From Oscillospiraceae bacterium (GTDB lineage Bacteria > Bacillota > Clostridia > Oscillospirales > Ruminococcaceae), in contig CP107211.1 in the NCBI GenBank assembly GCA_025757845.1, positions 1,736,001 to 1,800,000 of the forward strand: a stretch of DNA of 64,000 nt, read 5' to 3'. This document shows positions 35,947 through 49,572 of this stretch, one piece after another (position 1 is the first letter of the stretch; the number at the start of each line of letters is the position of its first letter). The position numbers and the translations under genes were made by a program. The notes beneath the pieces are model-generated. The model ran no database searches, was not told the origin of the DNA, and saw only the letters and a program-made list of their open reading frames with translations.

Positions 35947-36840
35947 TCATTTTTTCTTTTCCAGTCTGCGGTACACCTGCACAGCATCCATGATGTTGGT
36001 CTGCTCCGTCGCGTGGTTTCCGGGTGCCCCCAGCGTGACCAGAATGTACTCCTTTCCGTTCACCACGGCAAGGCTGGCAAGGCACAGACCGGCCGCATCC
36101 GTGTAGCCGGTCTTGCCGCCCAGGATCTGCCCGCCTGTCACCTCTCCACCGTCCAGCCTGCTCAGCAGGGTGCTGGCCATATACAGTCCCTTCGGGTGCT
36201 GCGCTGTGACGCTGCTGGTGTACTGCCCGGTGGTAAACACCGTGCGGAAAGTTTCGTTGTTCAGTGCGGCCTGCAGCAGCACGGCCAGATCTGCCGCACT
36301 GGAATAGTGTTCCGGGCTGGTCAGGCCGGTGCAGTTGGCAAAGTGGGTGTGTTTCATGCTCAGCTCCCCGGCTTTCCGGTTCATCAGAGCCACAAAGGCC
36401 TCCTCGCTGCCGCTCACCTGCCGGGCCAGCGCCTCACAGCACTCGGCGCCGGAAGGCAGCATGGCTCCGTACAGCAGATCCCGCACCGTGACCGTCTCGC
36501 CCGGCTGGAACCCGGCCATGGAAGCGTCTGCCTTGTACAGGGCGGGAAAGATGTCCTCCGGCAAGGTCACCGGCGTGTCCAGGTCCGGCAGCGCTTCCGT
36601 TGCCAGCAGCACCGTCATCATCTTGGTCAGGGAGGCCGGAGCGGCTTCCTCACCAGACCGCTTCCGGGCCAAGACCTGCCCGGTCCGGGCATCCATCAGC
36701 AGCGCGTGTCGGCTGGACGTGCCCAGCAGGATATTCTGCTGAGCGATCAGCCCGAACAACAGCAGGCCGGCTGCCAGCACCCAAAGCAATCCCCGATATC
36801 CGCGTTGGCGTCTGCCGCGGCGGTTTGATTTTGTTTTCAT
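35947..36840 (-). CDS. D-alanyl-D-alanine carboxypeptidase (S11 family)
   Basis: A 297-residue penicillin-binding DD-carboxypeptidase that trims the stem peptide of peptidoglycan. It has an N-terminal membrane segment (18-36), the nucleophile motif SLTK (70-73), SGA (130-132, in the place of the usual SGN) and KTG (243-245). No C-terminal anchor domain is visible, so it is shorter than DacA/DacF. Start at 36840 (MKTKSN), with AAAAGGATG upstream; an alternative ATG at 36882 lies inside a hairpin. Confidence 0.9.
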   Translation of the reverse strand: MKTKSNRRGRRQRGYRGLLWVLAAGLLLFGLIAQQNILLGTSSRHALLMDARTGQVLARKRSGEEAAPASLTKMMTVLLATEALPDLDTPVTLPEDIFPALYKADASMAGFQPGETVTVRDLLYGAMLPSGAECCEALARQVSGSEEAFVALMNRKAGELSMKHTHFANCTGLTSPEHYSSAADLAVLLQAALNNETFRTVFTTGQYTSSVTAQHPKGLYMASTLLSRLDGGEVTGGQILGGKTGYTDAAGLCLASLAVVNGKEYILVTLGAPGNHATEQTNIMDAVQVYRRLEKKK

Positions 36841-36867
36841 CTTGTTCGCATCCTTTTTTGTAGAATA

Positions 36868-36912
36868 AGAAAGCGCTTTCATCTCATAGAACGAGACGAA
36901 AGCGCCTTTTTC
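36868..36912 (-). terminator. Hairpin ahead of the carboxypeptidase gene
   Basis: GGCGCTTTCGTCTC...GAGATGAAAGCGC forms a long stem. The T-run is better on the plus strand (CGCCTTTTTC). It may end transcription of the small ORF upstream or sit in the carboxypeptidase leader. Confidence 0.45.
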
Positions 36913-36924
36913 TGCAAACAGGAT

Positions 36925-37080
36925 TTATTTCAGCTTCATGCCGTCGCTGGAAGCGTTGCCCACACACTCACCCAGAACGTGGCCGCCGTTGTGCACCGGG
37001 ATGCCCACCCCCACCTTGCCAATGTAGCTCAGGGGAACCTTCTGGTCCTGTTCCAGCTGGCGGACGTTCCTTTCCGTCAT
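36925..37080 (-). CDS. Small ORF of unknown function (51 residues)
   Basis: An ATG at 37080 opens MTERNVRQLEQDQKVPLSYIG and ends DGMKLK. A promoter-like TTGACT-17-TTTACT ends only a few bases before the ATG, and no good ribosome binding site is present. The sequence reads as a plausible protein with GIPVHNGGHVLGE. I do not recognise the family; it may be a gene remnant. Confidence 0.3.
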   Translation of the reverse strand: MTERNVRQLEQDQKVPLSYIGKVGVGIPVHNGGHVLGECVGNASSDGMKLK

Positions 37081-37151
37081 AGATAGTAAACCCTACAACG
37101 GTTATAGAGTCAAGGTTTTGTTTGATGTTTGGCATTCCGGCATCCCCAGAC

Positions 37152-37190
37152 GCAACAAAAAAGCCCTGAGATTTCTCTCAGAGCTTTCTG
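37152..37190 (-). terminator. Terminator of the rRNA operon
   Basis: GCTCTGAG-AGAAAT-CTCAGGGC followed by TTTTTTG on the minus strand, right after 5S. Confidence 0.9.
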
Positions 37191-37195
37191 TTCAA

Positions 37196-37311
<116 letters not shown>

Positions 37312-37440
37312 CGATCTGACTGGTTCAGTATACCATAACTGGTCTACTTTGTCCAGTATTTGTAGAAGGACGTGCCTTCAAAACTGAATAATCACTGCTA
37401 CTTCATTTTTTCGTTGACTTAAAAGTCTCAAGCGAATTGT

Positions 37441-42058
<4,618 letters not shown>

Positions 42059-42480
42059 AATGATATTTATCACTTAAAAGTGTTAAATCTTGTTTCGCTC
42101 AGCACGCAATCGCTTGCGTCCTGTGTGAATTACTTTGTTTGGAATTGTTTTACGTGTTTTTCCAACACGAAAATAGGTTCCGTTACAAGTTTTTCGATAT
42201 TGTTCAATTTTCAAGGTCCTGTGCGCCTCAGCCTTAGCGGCTGACGACTTGATTATTTTACCACAGAAGCGGTTTTTTGTCAAGCTCTTTTTTTCGAGGC
42301 TTTTGAACGTTCTGAACTTGGATCGTTCTCAACATCTCAGTGTCAGCTGGTGTTTTTGAACATCTATTGGTTCTTTTCAAAGGCTTCGTGCTGAGGCTTC
42401 AGAAGTCATTCTTTTGTCTCAGCGCTTGGCGCTCAAGTATAATACCACACCTCCCGCCTTCTGTCAACACTTTTCCGCAA
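42059..42480 (-). promoter_or_regulatory. rRNA operon leader with tandem promoters P1 and P2
   Basis: P1: TTGACA (42462-42467), 17 bp ending TGTGG, TATTAT (42439-42444). P2: TTGACA (42278-42283), 17 bp ending TGTGG, TAAAAT (42255-42260). Both have perfect -35 boxes and the TRTGn extension. The leader downstream carries a CTTGAAAATTGAACAA element. No coding sequence is seen here. Confidence 0.85.
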
Positions 42481-42533
42481 GTTTTTTGAGGAAAATCTGA
42501 GATTCCTTCATTTTCTTGTATCCTGCCATGTAA

Positions 42534-42570
42534 AAAGCCGCCTGTGCATTGTTGCACAGGCGGCCCCTCT
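42534..42570 (-). terminator. Terminator of pheST
   Basis: GCCGCCTGTGCAAC..TGCACAGGCGGC followed by TTTTT on the minus strand. Confidence 0.88.
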
Positions 42571-42594
42571 ATTATATTACTTTATATAGAGAGT

Positions 42595-45006
42595 TCAGCG
42601 GATCTCAATGCCCAGCTTGAACTTCAGGTTGCCAAGGATCTTCTTGACGGCGCGCTCTGCTTCTTCGGCAGAGACTTCCTTCTTCGGGTCTGCAAGAGAC
42701 AGGCTGAAGGCCATGCTCTTCTTGCCCTCGCCAAGGTTTGCACCGCGGTAGATGTCGAACAGCTTGACCTCGCTCACCAGCGGGCTGGCCTTCTGGATGG
42801 TCTCTTCGATCTCGCCGCAGGTAACGGCCTCGTCGCAGACCAGTGCCAGGTCGCGCTTGACCGGTGCATAGGGGCTCAGCGGCTGATAGCGCAGCTCACC
42901 CTCCACACAGGACATGAGAGCCTCATAATCCAGCTCGCCCAGGTAGATGTTCTGGCTGTCCTTCTGGTCCTTTGCGATCTCCAGCTCGGCGTTGATCTCG
43001 TTGGCCAGCTTGCCAAACACACCCAGACGCTTGCCGTTGCAATACACAGCGGCGCTGATGCCGGGGTGCAGCCACGGGGTGGTCTCGCGCTTATAGTCAA
43101 AGTGCAGGCCGAAGCAGTCTGCCAGTGCTTCCAATGCGCCCTTGACGGTAAAGAAGTCCTCCTCCGGGCCAAAGGCACCCAGGCACAGGGTCTGGCGCTC
43201 GTGCGGATGCTCCTTGATGGGCAGTTCCTTGGCCAGATAGACCGGGGCCATCTCGAACAGGCGGCCCTCCGCGTTGCCCTTCTTGAGGTTGTCCACGATG
43301 ACGTTCAGCATGGAGGGAGCCAGCAGGGTGCGCATGATGGACAGGTTCTCACTGATGGGGTTCAGGATGCGGATAGCCTTGCGGGCCTCATCCTCTGCCG
43401 GGAGGTGCAGCATATCGAACTCTGCGGTGGAGTAGAAGGCCAGGGTGGAAGCCTCGTAGAAGCCCTGCGCTGCCAGCAGGCGCTTGGCCTTGAGCTGCTG
43501 CTTCTGGTCGTAGTTCAGGCCGCCGTTGGTCACGGCTGCGGTGTTCAGGAAGGTGGGCACGATGTGGTCGTAGCCATATTCGCGGATGACTTCCTCGGCC
43601 AGGTCCGGGAAGCTCTCCACGTCCTCACGGTACAGCGGGGCGGACACATCCCAGCTGCCGTTAGCCTGCACGTCCACGGTGAACTCCAGACGCCGGAGGA
43701 TGTCGATCATGGTCTGGTCCGGCACGGTGATGCCCAGCACGCCGCAGATCTTGGCCGGGGTAGTCACGATGTGCTTGCGCTCCAGCGGGCGGCCGTCGGT
43801 CAGGTCATACTCCAGCGTGGTGATGTCGCCGCAGTCCAGCTCCTGGATCAGGTGCAGGGCGCGTGCCAGGCCCAGCTCCGGAGAATGACGGTCCACGCCC
43901 TTTTCGTAACGGGCAGAAGAATCACTGTTCTGGCCCAGAGCGCGGCTGGTCTTGCGCACGCAGTCGCGGGCAAAAGTGGCACACTCGAACAGCAGGCTGG
44001 TGGTGTTTTCGTCCATGCCGGAGTTTGCACCGCCCATGATGCCGGCCAGAGCCACCGGCTTCTCGGCGTCGCAGATGACGAGGTTGTTGGGGTTCAGGGT
44101 GAACTCTTTCTCGTCCAAAGTGACAATTTTTTCGCCCTCGTGGGCACGGCGCACGTCGATGGTGCGACCGGCCACCTTGTTCAGGTCAAAGGCGTGCATG
44201 GGCTGGCCCATTTCCAGCAGGGTGTGGTTGGTGATATCCACCACATTGCTGATGGAGCGCAGGCCGCACAGAGCCAGATGGCGCTTCATCCAGCGGGGAG
44301 ACTCGCCCATGCGGATGTTGCGGACGTAGTGTGCCATATAGCGAGGGCACAGGTCGGGTGCTTCCACCTTGACGGTGATGGGCGCATCCGGCTCGCAGAC
44401 AGCCTTGTAGTCCATGGCGGGCATGTGCAGGGGCTTGCCCAGGATGGCAGCGACCTCGCGGGCGATGCCCAGCACGGACTGGCAGTCCGGGCGGTTGGCG
44501 GTGATGGAGATGTCGAAGATGTAGTCATCCAGACCCACCACCGGGGCGATGTCGGTGCCGGGGACGGAGTCCTCGGGCAGGATGAGCAGGCCGTAAACCT
44601 CAGAGCCCGGGAACAGGTCATCATTGAGGCCCAGCTCCTCACCGGAGCACAGCATACCGTTGGATTCCACGCCCTGCATCTTGCGGGCCTTGATCTTGAT
44701 GCCGCCGGGCAGGGTGGAGCCATCCAGCGCAGCAGGGACGCAGTCGCCCAGCTTCATGTTGGCAGCCCCGGTGCTGATGCGGATATCATGGCCATAGTCG
44801 CCGCAGTCCACCACACACTTGGTCAGGTGGGTGCCCTCCTGCTTTTCCATCTCCACGATCTTACCGACGACTACCTTGCTGATGCCGGCATCCAGCGGGA
44901 TCAGCTCTTCCACTTCAAAGCCGCAGGAGAACAGTTTCTCCTCCAGCTCCTGGGCGGTAACGTCGATGTCTACGTATTCTTTTAACCAACTGAACGGTAC
45001 TTTCAT
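42595..45006 (-). CDS. pheT: Phenylalanyl-tRNA synthetase beta subunit
   Basis: An 803-residue PheT. It starts MKVPFSWLKEYVDI, has the tRNA-binding EMAP-like domain (about 40-155), the B3/B4 editing region, the B5 domain near 400-480 and a C-terminal anticodon-binding ferredoxin-like domain ending GIEIR. It forms the alpha2-beta2 enzyme with PheS, charging tRNA-Phe and editing Tyr-tRNA. It lies 18 nt after pheS, in the T-box-controlled operon. Confidence 0.97.
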   Translation of the reverse strand: MKVPFSWLKEYVDIDVTAQELEEKLFSCGFEVEELIPLDAGISKVVVGKIVEMEKQEGTHLTKCVVDCGDYGHDIRISTGAANMKLGDCVPAALDGSTLPGGIKIKARKMQGVESNGMLCSGEELGLNDDLFPGSEVYGLLILPEDSVPGTDIAPVVGLDDYIFDISITANRPDCQSVLGIAREVAAILGKPLHMPAMDYKAVCEPDAPITVKVEAPDLCPRYMAHYVRNIRMGESPRWMKRHLALCGLRSISNVVDITNHTLLEMGQPMHAFDLNKVAGRTIDVRRAHEGEKIVTLDEKEFTLNPNNLVICDAEKPVALAGIMGGANSGMDENTTSLLFECATFARDCVRKTSRALGQNSDSSARYEKGVDRHSPELGLARALHLIQELDCGDITTLEYDLTDGRPLERKHIVTTPAKICGVLGITVPDQTMIDILRRLEFTVDVQANGSWDVSAPLYREDVESFPDLAEEVIREYGYDHIVPTFLNTAAVTNGGLNYDQKQQLKAKRLLAAQGFYEASTLAFYSTAEFDMLHLPAEDEARKAIRILNPISENLSIMRTLLAPSMLNVIVDNLKKGNAEGRLFEMAPVYLAKELPIKEHPHERQTLCLGAFGPEEDFFTVKGALEALADCFGLHFDYKRETTPWLHPGISAAVYCNGKRLGVFGKLANEINAELEIAKDQKDSQNIYLGELDYEALMSCVEGELRYQPLSPYAPVKRDLALVCDEAVTCGEIEETIQKASPLVSEVKLFDIYRGANLGEGKKSMAFSLSLADPKKEVSAEEAERAVKKILGNLKFKLGIEIR

Positions 45007-45024
45007 TGTTTGTTCTCTCCCCTC

Positions 45025-46047
45025 TTATTCGTGGAACTGCTTGAGGAACTGCAGGTTGTTCTCGAACATCAAGCCGATGTTGTTGATGCCGTACTTCAGC
45101 ATAGCGATACGCTCGATGCCGATGCCGAAAGCGAAGCCGGAGTACTCGTCCGGGTCGATGTTGCAGTTCTCCAGCACCTTGCGGTTGACAACGCCGCCGC
45201 CCAGCACCTCGATCCAGCCGGTGTGCTTGCACAGCGGGCAGCCCTTGCCGTGGCACTCAAAGCAGCTCACGTCCACCTCGACGCTGGGCTCGGTGAACGG
45301 GAAGTAAGAAGGACGCAGGCGGGTGTGGGTGTCGGCACCGAACAGCTTCTGCACGAAGGTGTTCAGTGCGCCCTGCAGGTCGCCCAGGGTGATGCCCTTG
45401 TCCACGACCAGACCTTCCATCTGGTGGAACATGGGGCTGTGGGTGGCGTCCGAGTCGGAGCGGAACACACGGCCGGGCATCAGGATCTTGATGGGCGGCT
45501 TCTGAACGTCCATGGTGCGGATCTGGCCGCCGGAAGTCTGGGTGCGCAGCAGGAACTCCTCCGACAGGTAGAAGGTGTCCTGCATGTCGCGTGCCGGGTG
45601 ATCCTTGGGCACGTTCAGGCGGGTAAAGTTGTGGTCATCGTCCTCGATCTCCGGGAAGGTGCCCACCGAAAAGCCCATGCCGGAGAACACGTCGATGATC
45701 TGGTTGGTGATCAGGGTCAGCGGGTGCAGGCCGCCCATGGGGCGGGTCTTGGCGGGCAGGGTGATGTCCACTGTCTCGGCGGCGTTGCGAGCAGCCAGCT
45801 CGGCAGCCTTCACCTTTTCGGCGGCAGCGTCGTACTCGGCCTGTACCTTGGCCTTGAGCTCGTTGATGATCTTGCCCATGGCAGGGCGCTCTTCGGGTGC
45901 GACGGTGCGCAGATTCTTCATCAGGGCAGGGATCTTGCCGTTCTTGCTGAGGTATTCCTGCCAGAAGGATGCCAGCGTTTCCTTGCTGGAGACCTGACCA
46001 AGGCTCTCTTCGGCCTGTTTTGCCAGCTCGTCGATCATTGCTTGCAT
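45025..46047 (-). CDS. pheS: Phenylalanyl-tRNA synthetase alpha subunit
   Basis: A 340-residue catalytic subunit of class II. An N-terminal coiled coil (1-85) binds tRNA; motif 2 is FRSDSDATHSPMFHQMEG and motif 3 is FAFGIGIERIAML near the C-terminus. The Cys pairs in SCFECHGKGCPLC resemble a zinc site, a common PheS feature. Start at 46047 with AAAGGAGAG upstream. First gene of the operon, directly after the T-box terminator. Confidence 0.97.
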   Translation of the reverse strand: MQAMIDELAKQAEESLGQVSSKETLASFWQEYLSKNGKIPALMKNLRTVAPEERPAMGKIINELKAKVQAEYDAAAEKVKAAELAARNAAETVDITLPAKTRPMGGLHPLTLITNQIIDVFSGMGFSVGTFPEIEDDDHNFTRLNVPKDHPARDMQDTFYLSEEFLLRTQTSGGQIRTMDVQKPPIKILMPGRVFRSDSDATHSPMFHQMEGLVVDKGITLGDLQGALNTFVQKLFGADTHTRLRPSYFPFTEPSVEVDVSCFECHGKGCPLCKHTGWIEVLGGGVVNRKVLENCNIDPDEYSGFAFGIGIERIAMLKYGINNIGLMFENNLQFLKQFHE

Positions 46048-46093
46048 GGATGTTCTCTCCTTTTACTACTTCGTGTTCATGAGCGGAGGCATG

Positions 46094-46396
46094 AAAAAAG
46101 CTCCGTCCCCTCTGCCTGTTCTCAGGCAAAAGGGACGAAGCTGTAACAGTCTGCTCCGCGGTACCACCCGGTTTCCGCCCTTTGCGCAAGCAGCGGGCGG
46201 CACTCAAACGCCGTAACGGGGCGCAACCGTCCTGTGCTAGTGGGCCGCAAAGCCGTTCGCGCAGGCCGCTCAGGAGCGAACTTCAGCCTGTCTGCACGCG
46301 GGGACCCTTTCAGCCGGTGAAGTCCCTCTCTTTGCTGTGCCGAACAAACCTACTCTCTCCGTCGCTGCGTTTGGGAGTATTCAGGTTTTATAACCG
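46094..46396 (-). promoter_or_regulatory. T-box riboswitch of pheST (Phe specifier)
   Basis: The T-box GGGTGGTACCGCGG lies at 46156-46169, followed by the terminator GCTTCGTCCC...GGGGACGGAGC and TTTTTT (46094-46142). The UGGU core fits the ACCA end of tRNA-Phe. Stem I begins near 46360 (AGAGAGTAGG), and the candidate specifier codon is TTC (46278-46280) in GAAGTTCGCTCC. Uncharged tRNA-Phe should promote read-through. Confidence 0.93.
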
Positions 46397-46402
46397 TTTG
46401 TT

Positions 46403-46431
46403 ATGTTACCACATTTTGCGGCGGTTTGCAA
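46403..46431 (-). promoter_or_regulatory. Promoter of pheST
   Basis: TTGCAA (46426-46431), 17 bp ending TGTGG, TAACAT (46403-46408) on the minus strand. Confidence 0.7.
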
Positions 46432-46470
46432 GCGGGGCGGGCAGATTTTGCGCAGGTTTCCGGTTTTGAC

Positions 46471-46499
46471 TTGCAATTTTAGCTCTGTCATGTTATACT
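46471..46499 (+). promoter_or_regulatory. Promoter of the MFS gene
   Basis: TTGCAA (46471-46476), 17 bp, TATACT (46494-46499). It opens a leader of about 220 nt. Confidence 0.7.
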
Positions 46500-46524
46500 C
46501 AGTGCAGCGCTTTGCATGGAAGGA

Positions 46525-46680
46525 GGGTACACCCGGATGGGCTGGAACGGCTGCGTTTTCTTTAAAAAAGGCAACCCCTAAGCATTTCCGGCTCGAAGTG
46601 TACCCATTTTTCTTCCGGCAAAGCGTGGAGCATCGTTTTTATGCGCCGCGCAGCTTTGCTGTGGGGCGTTTTTGTTTTGC
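46525..46680 (+). promoter_or_regulatory. Putative attenuator upstream of the MFS gene
   Basis: GGGTACAC (46525-46532), overlapping the leader SD, is exactly complementary to GTGTACCC (46598-46605), which is followed by ATTTTTC. Downstream, CGCCGCGCAG-CTTTG-CTGTGGGGCG (46644-46668) followed by TTTTTGTTTT is an intrinsic terminator ending 48 nt before the MFS start. A ribosome on the leader peptide would disrupt the first pairing. The signal is unknown. Confidence 0.5.
46537..46581 (+). CDS. Possible leader peptide of the MFS gene (14 residues)
   Basis: MGWNGCVFFKKGNP, with AAGGAGG ten nt upstream (46520-46526); an in-frame ATG at 46516 would extend it by 7 residues. It sits between promoter and terminator, the standard place for a leader peptide that senses ribosome stalling. 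Translation is inferred from the ribosome binding site only. Confidence 0.4.
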   Translation: MGWNGCVFFKKGNP

Positions 46681-46727
46681 CGGGAAATGGGGCACTGTTT
46701 CACGCAGAAGCAGAAAGGGTGTTCCCC

Positions 46728-47927
46728 ATGAATCATACTATTCATTTGAAAAAGCAGCTGCGCTGCATCTATCTGTCCAATTTCTTTTCCGGCCTGCGCA
46801 TCACGGATGCCGTGTGGGTGGCGCTGCTGGCCGCCCGCGGGTTCTCGCTGTGGGAGATCGGCCTTGCCGAGAGCGTTTACCATATCGTCAGCCTGTTGTG
46901 CGAGGTGCCCAGCGGAATGGCCGCCGACCTGCTGGGGCGTAAACGGGCCCTTGTGGCGGGCGGTATCCTGGCAGTGCTGAGCAGCCTGCTCATGGCATTT
47001 GCGCCCGGCCTTTTCCTGATTTGTGCGGCGATGGGGCTGAACGCCCTGTCCAACACCATGTTTTCCGGCACCGATGCCGCTCTGACCTACGACAGCCTGA
47101 AGCAGGCCGGGCAGGAAGAACGGTATCTTTCCGTGGCCGCCAACCGCTCCCAGATCGGCATGCTGGCCAGCGCGCTCGGCTCCCTTGCCAGCACACTGCG
47201 GCGGTTTCTGCGGTTTTCCGGCTTTTATCTGGTGAGTGCGCTGTTCAGCAGCATTTCCACACTGGCCATGCTCCTGCTGAAGGAACCTGTGGTCACCGAA
47301 GCACAAGCCGCCCGGAGTTCCCATTCCCTGCGAGAGCTGCCGGGCCAGTTCGCGCAGCTGGTGCGGGACAGTGCCGCCGCCCTGCGCGGCTGCCCGCTGG
47401 CGGCAAAACTCATCGCTGCCGATGCGTTCATCTCTGTCCCCTGCTATCTGACCAAGATGTTCCTGCAGCAGCGGCTCGTGGAGCTGGGCTGGCCCACCGA
47501 GTGGCTTTTTCTGCCCTTGCTGCTGGGCGGTGCGGCCTGCGTGGCCGGTACCGAGATCGGCCGACGGGTACATCCCCACACCCTGCGGCGGTTCTACACG
47601 GTGTGTGCCCTGCTGGTCGGCGGCGGGACCTTTCTGGTCGGCGCGGCGCCTGCATGGGGCGGCATTCTGGGCATGATGCTGGTGCAGGGCGTGCTGGAAG
47701 TCTGGCTGCTCCATGCCGACCAGCGTCTCAATGCCCTGATCTCCAGTGATCAGCGGGCTACCCTCATCAGTGTGGACAGCATGGCCTACAGCATCCTGAT
47801 GATCCCCGCAAGCCCCTTTGTGGGTGCCGTGGGCGATCTCTTCGGGCAGGCGGGTGCCGGGCTTGCCCTGCTGGGCGTCCTGACCGCTGCCAGCGGGGCG
47901 GCGGTACTGGCCAAGCGCCGGAGCTGA
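46728..47927 (+). CDS. Major facilitator superfamily transporter
   Basis: A 399-residue transporter with about 12 transmembrane segments. The DxxGRK loop reads GMAADLLGRKRALVAGG near residue 65, between helices 2 and 3. It matches the drug-efflux-like MFS group of Firmicutes, though its substrate is unknown. Start at 46728 (MNHTIHLKK) with AAAGGG upstream. Its attenuator-type leader suggests induction by something that affects ribosomes, for example an antibiotic. Confidence 0.88.
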   Translation: MNHTIHLKKQLRCIYLSNFFSGLRITDAVWVALLAARGFSLWEIGLAESVYHIVSLLCEVPSGMAADLLGRKRALVAGGILAVLSSLLMAFAPGLFLICAAMGLNALSNTMFSGTDAALTYDSLKQAGQEERYLSVAANRSQIGMLASALGSLASTLRRFLRFSGFYLVSALFSSISTLAMLLLKEPVVTEAQAARSSHSLRELPGQFAQLVRDSAAALRGCPLAAKLIAADAFISVPCYLTKMFLQQRLVELGWPTEWLFLPLLLGGAACVAGTEIGRRVHPHTLRRFYTVCALLVGGGTFLVGAAPAWGGILGMMLVQGVLEVWLLHADQRLNALISSDQRATLISVDSMAYSILMIPASPFVGAVGDLFGQAGAGLALLGVLTAASGAAVLAKRRS

Positions 47928-48202
47928 GTTTTACCACAAAACGCAAAAGACCGCTGCGGCCTCTGAAGTGTACTCCGTCAAGCAAACAATAAAAACAATA
48001 TAAGATCGAAACCGCCGGGTTTGAACCGCACCCCATTTGTCAGACCGTAAGATCTGCTGTTCTGGAAATGGGATGCAGTTTGTTTTTCCGCCGGGTGCTT
48101 TTTGTCTGCCAGGCAGGCACTTGTGAAGTCCGTTCATGCGAAAGTCAACATTTCTTCATGTGTTCAGCATAAAATTCCAGGTTGCCCCCCAAAGTATTAA
48201 GG
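47928..48202. other. Intergenic region with tRNA T-arm-like sequence
   Basis: No credible gene. On the minus strand GGTGCGGTTCAAACCCGGCGG (about 48010-48035) looks like a tRNA T arm, but no acceptor or anticodon stem fits. GGCCG/CGGTC followed by TTTTGCGTTTT near 47950 may end SGNH transcription. Confidence 0.4.
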
Positions 48203-49225
48203 TCACTGAGCGCTGTACACACTGCCCATCGTCCAGGAATTGTTGGCCGAATACTTTGCATGGTTGCGCAGGTAGGTGAGCCAGGTGCCATAGCCGTTGC
48301 CAGCCGACAGGTGGATGCCGTCCGGCGCTGCCAGCATCTCCTTCAGGTTGCCCTCACCATCGGCCAGGGCCTCCCACAGGTCCAGATACACGCAGCCCTT
48401 GCTGGCGGCCAGCTGGGCCAGCTGCTCATTCACCCCACGCAGCACATCGGAAGCAAGACCCGGCTTCTCGGCGGCCGCTTTCGGACGCACCGGCGGGACC
48501 GACTCCACATAGATCACGCAGTCCGGCCCCAGCGCCTCCCGCAGCATGTCCAGCATCTGGCCGTAATAGGCCAGGAACCGGTCGGAAGCACCCAGCGTGG
48601 TGAGGGTGTTGGTGCCCAGTAGGATATACAGCTTTTTGGGTTGGGCAGCGGCCAGCACATCCAGTGCGATCTCTTCCCCGCGGACGGAACTCTTGACCGC
48701 CGTCCGGTTCACGATGGCATCCGGCCCCACGCCGGTGTAACCGCAGACCAGCGCCCCGCCCAGATTGATCTGGTAGTCCGAAAAGCCCACGGTCAGGCTG
48801 TCACCCAGAAAGGCCGCGTCCGCAAAATAGTTCAGGTCCACCTGCCCGCAGCTGGGCTGACGGATGACGCTGGCGTCGTAGGCCTTGACCACCGCAGCGG
48901 CCGCATCCTGCCGGGCCGGGCCAAAGGTCTCCAGCGTGACCGCCTGTGCGTCCCCGCTGCCGTCCGGCGCGGTGCTGTCGCCGCTGCTGTCACTGTCTGC
49001 CGCTTCGCCCTGCATGGGCAGTGGTGCCAGAATGTCCTGTGCAATGCCGCTGGCCACCGGCTCCGACGGTGCGTCCTTGGCCGATGCACCGTTTTCCAGA
49101 ATGGCGGTAATGGCGTAGGCCAGCACCAAAATGGCCAGCACCACCCCTGCCAGGCGCAGCTTGCCGCTCACGCCGCCGTGACGGGCACGGTGCGATGTCG
49201 AATGATATTCGTGTGAAATCCCCAT
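48203..49225 (-). CDS. SGNH/GDSL-type hydrolase, membrane-anchored
   Basis: A 340-residue protein with a short cytoplasmic N-terminus, one transmembrane helix (about 26-45), a Ser/Ala/Asp-rich linker and a C-terminal SGNH hydrolase domain. Block I FLGDSLTVG near 151, block III LLGTNT near 208 and block V DGIHLSAGNGY with the catalytic Asp and His are visible. Probably an extracellular esterase, perhaps acting on the cell wall or on glycans. Start at 49225 with GGAG upstream; promoter at 49300-49328. Confidence 0.87.
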   Translation of the reverse strand: MGISHEYHSTSHRARHGGVSGKLRLAGVVLAILVLAYAITAILENGASAKDAPSEPVASGIAQDILAPLPMQGEAADSDSSGDSTAPDGSGDAQAVTLETFGPARQDAAAAVVKAYDASVIRQPSCGQVDLNYFADAAFLGDSLTVGFSDYQINLGGALVCGYTGVGPDAIVNRTAVKSSVRGEEIALDVLAAAQPKKLYILLGTNTLTTLGASDRFLAYYGQMLDMLREALGPDCVIYVESVPPVRPKAAAEKPGLASDVLRGVNEQLAQLAASKGCVYLDLWEALADGEGNLKEMLAAPDGIHLSAGNGYGTWLTYLRNHAKYSANNSWTMGSVYSAQ

Positions 49226-49299
49226 GGTTTTTGCTCCAGCTTTCTCGTTTTTACCCCCAGCGGCCGACACAGCCCGCCGCATCGGATGCAAGTGCTCCC

Positions 49300-49328
49300 A
49301 TTCTATCATAATTTTTTTGCCTGTGCAA
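49300..49328 (-). promoter_or_regulatory. Promoter of the SGNH hydrolase gene
   Basis: TTGCAC (49323-49328), 17-bp spacer, TAGAAT (49300-49305) on the minus strand, back to back with the pfk promoter. Confidence 0.6.
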
Positions 49329-49339
49329 CCAATTGGGTC

Positions 49340-49368
49340 TTGCATACAACAGGCAAAACAGTTACAAT
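49340..49368 (+). promoter_or_regulatory. Promoter of the pfk pair
   Basis: TTGCAT (49340-49345), 17 bp, TACAAT (49363-49368). A 200-nt leader with a GCGCATTTT..AAAAAGCGC hairpin follows, then the first pfk; no ORF of note is seen in the leader. Confidence 0.65.
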
Positions 49369-49572
49369 AGAGTCGTAGCAGTTTTTGCGCATTTTACAAA
49401 AAGCGCATTCACATGCTGCATCATTTTTGTACCACTTGCAAACTTGTTTTGTCAGCCGCCTTTGGTCTGTGTGCAGTGCAGGGCCGCAGTCCCTTTGCAG
49501 CAGGGCGGCAGACAACATCGGTTTGCAAGCGTTTTCTATCGTTCACGGTAAAGGATCAAGAAGGAGGTACTC

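Noticed and set aside
47998..48060. tRNA-like fragment with GGTTCAAACCC
   Set aside because: No complete cloverleaf could be built; acceptor and anticodon stems do not pair, so it was not called as a tRNA.
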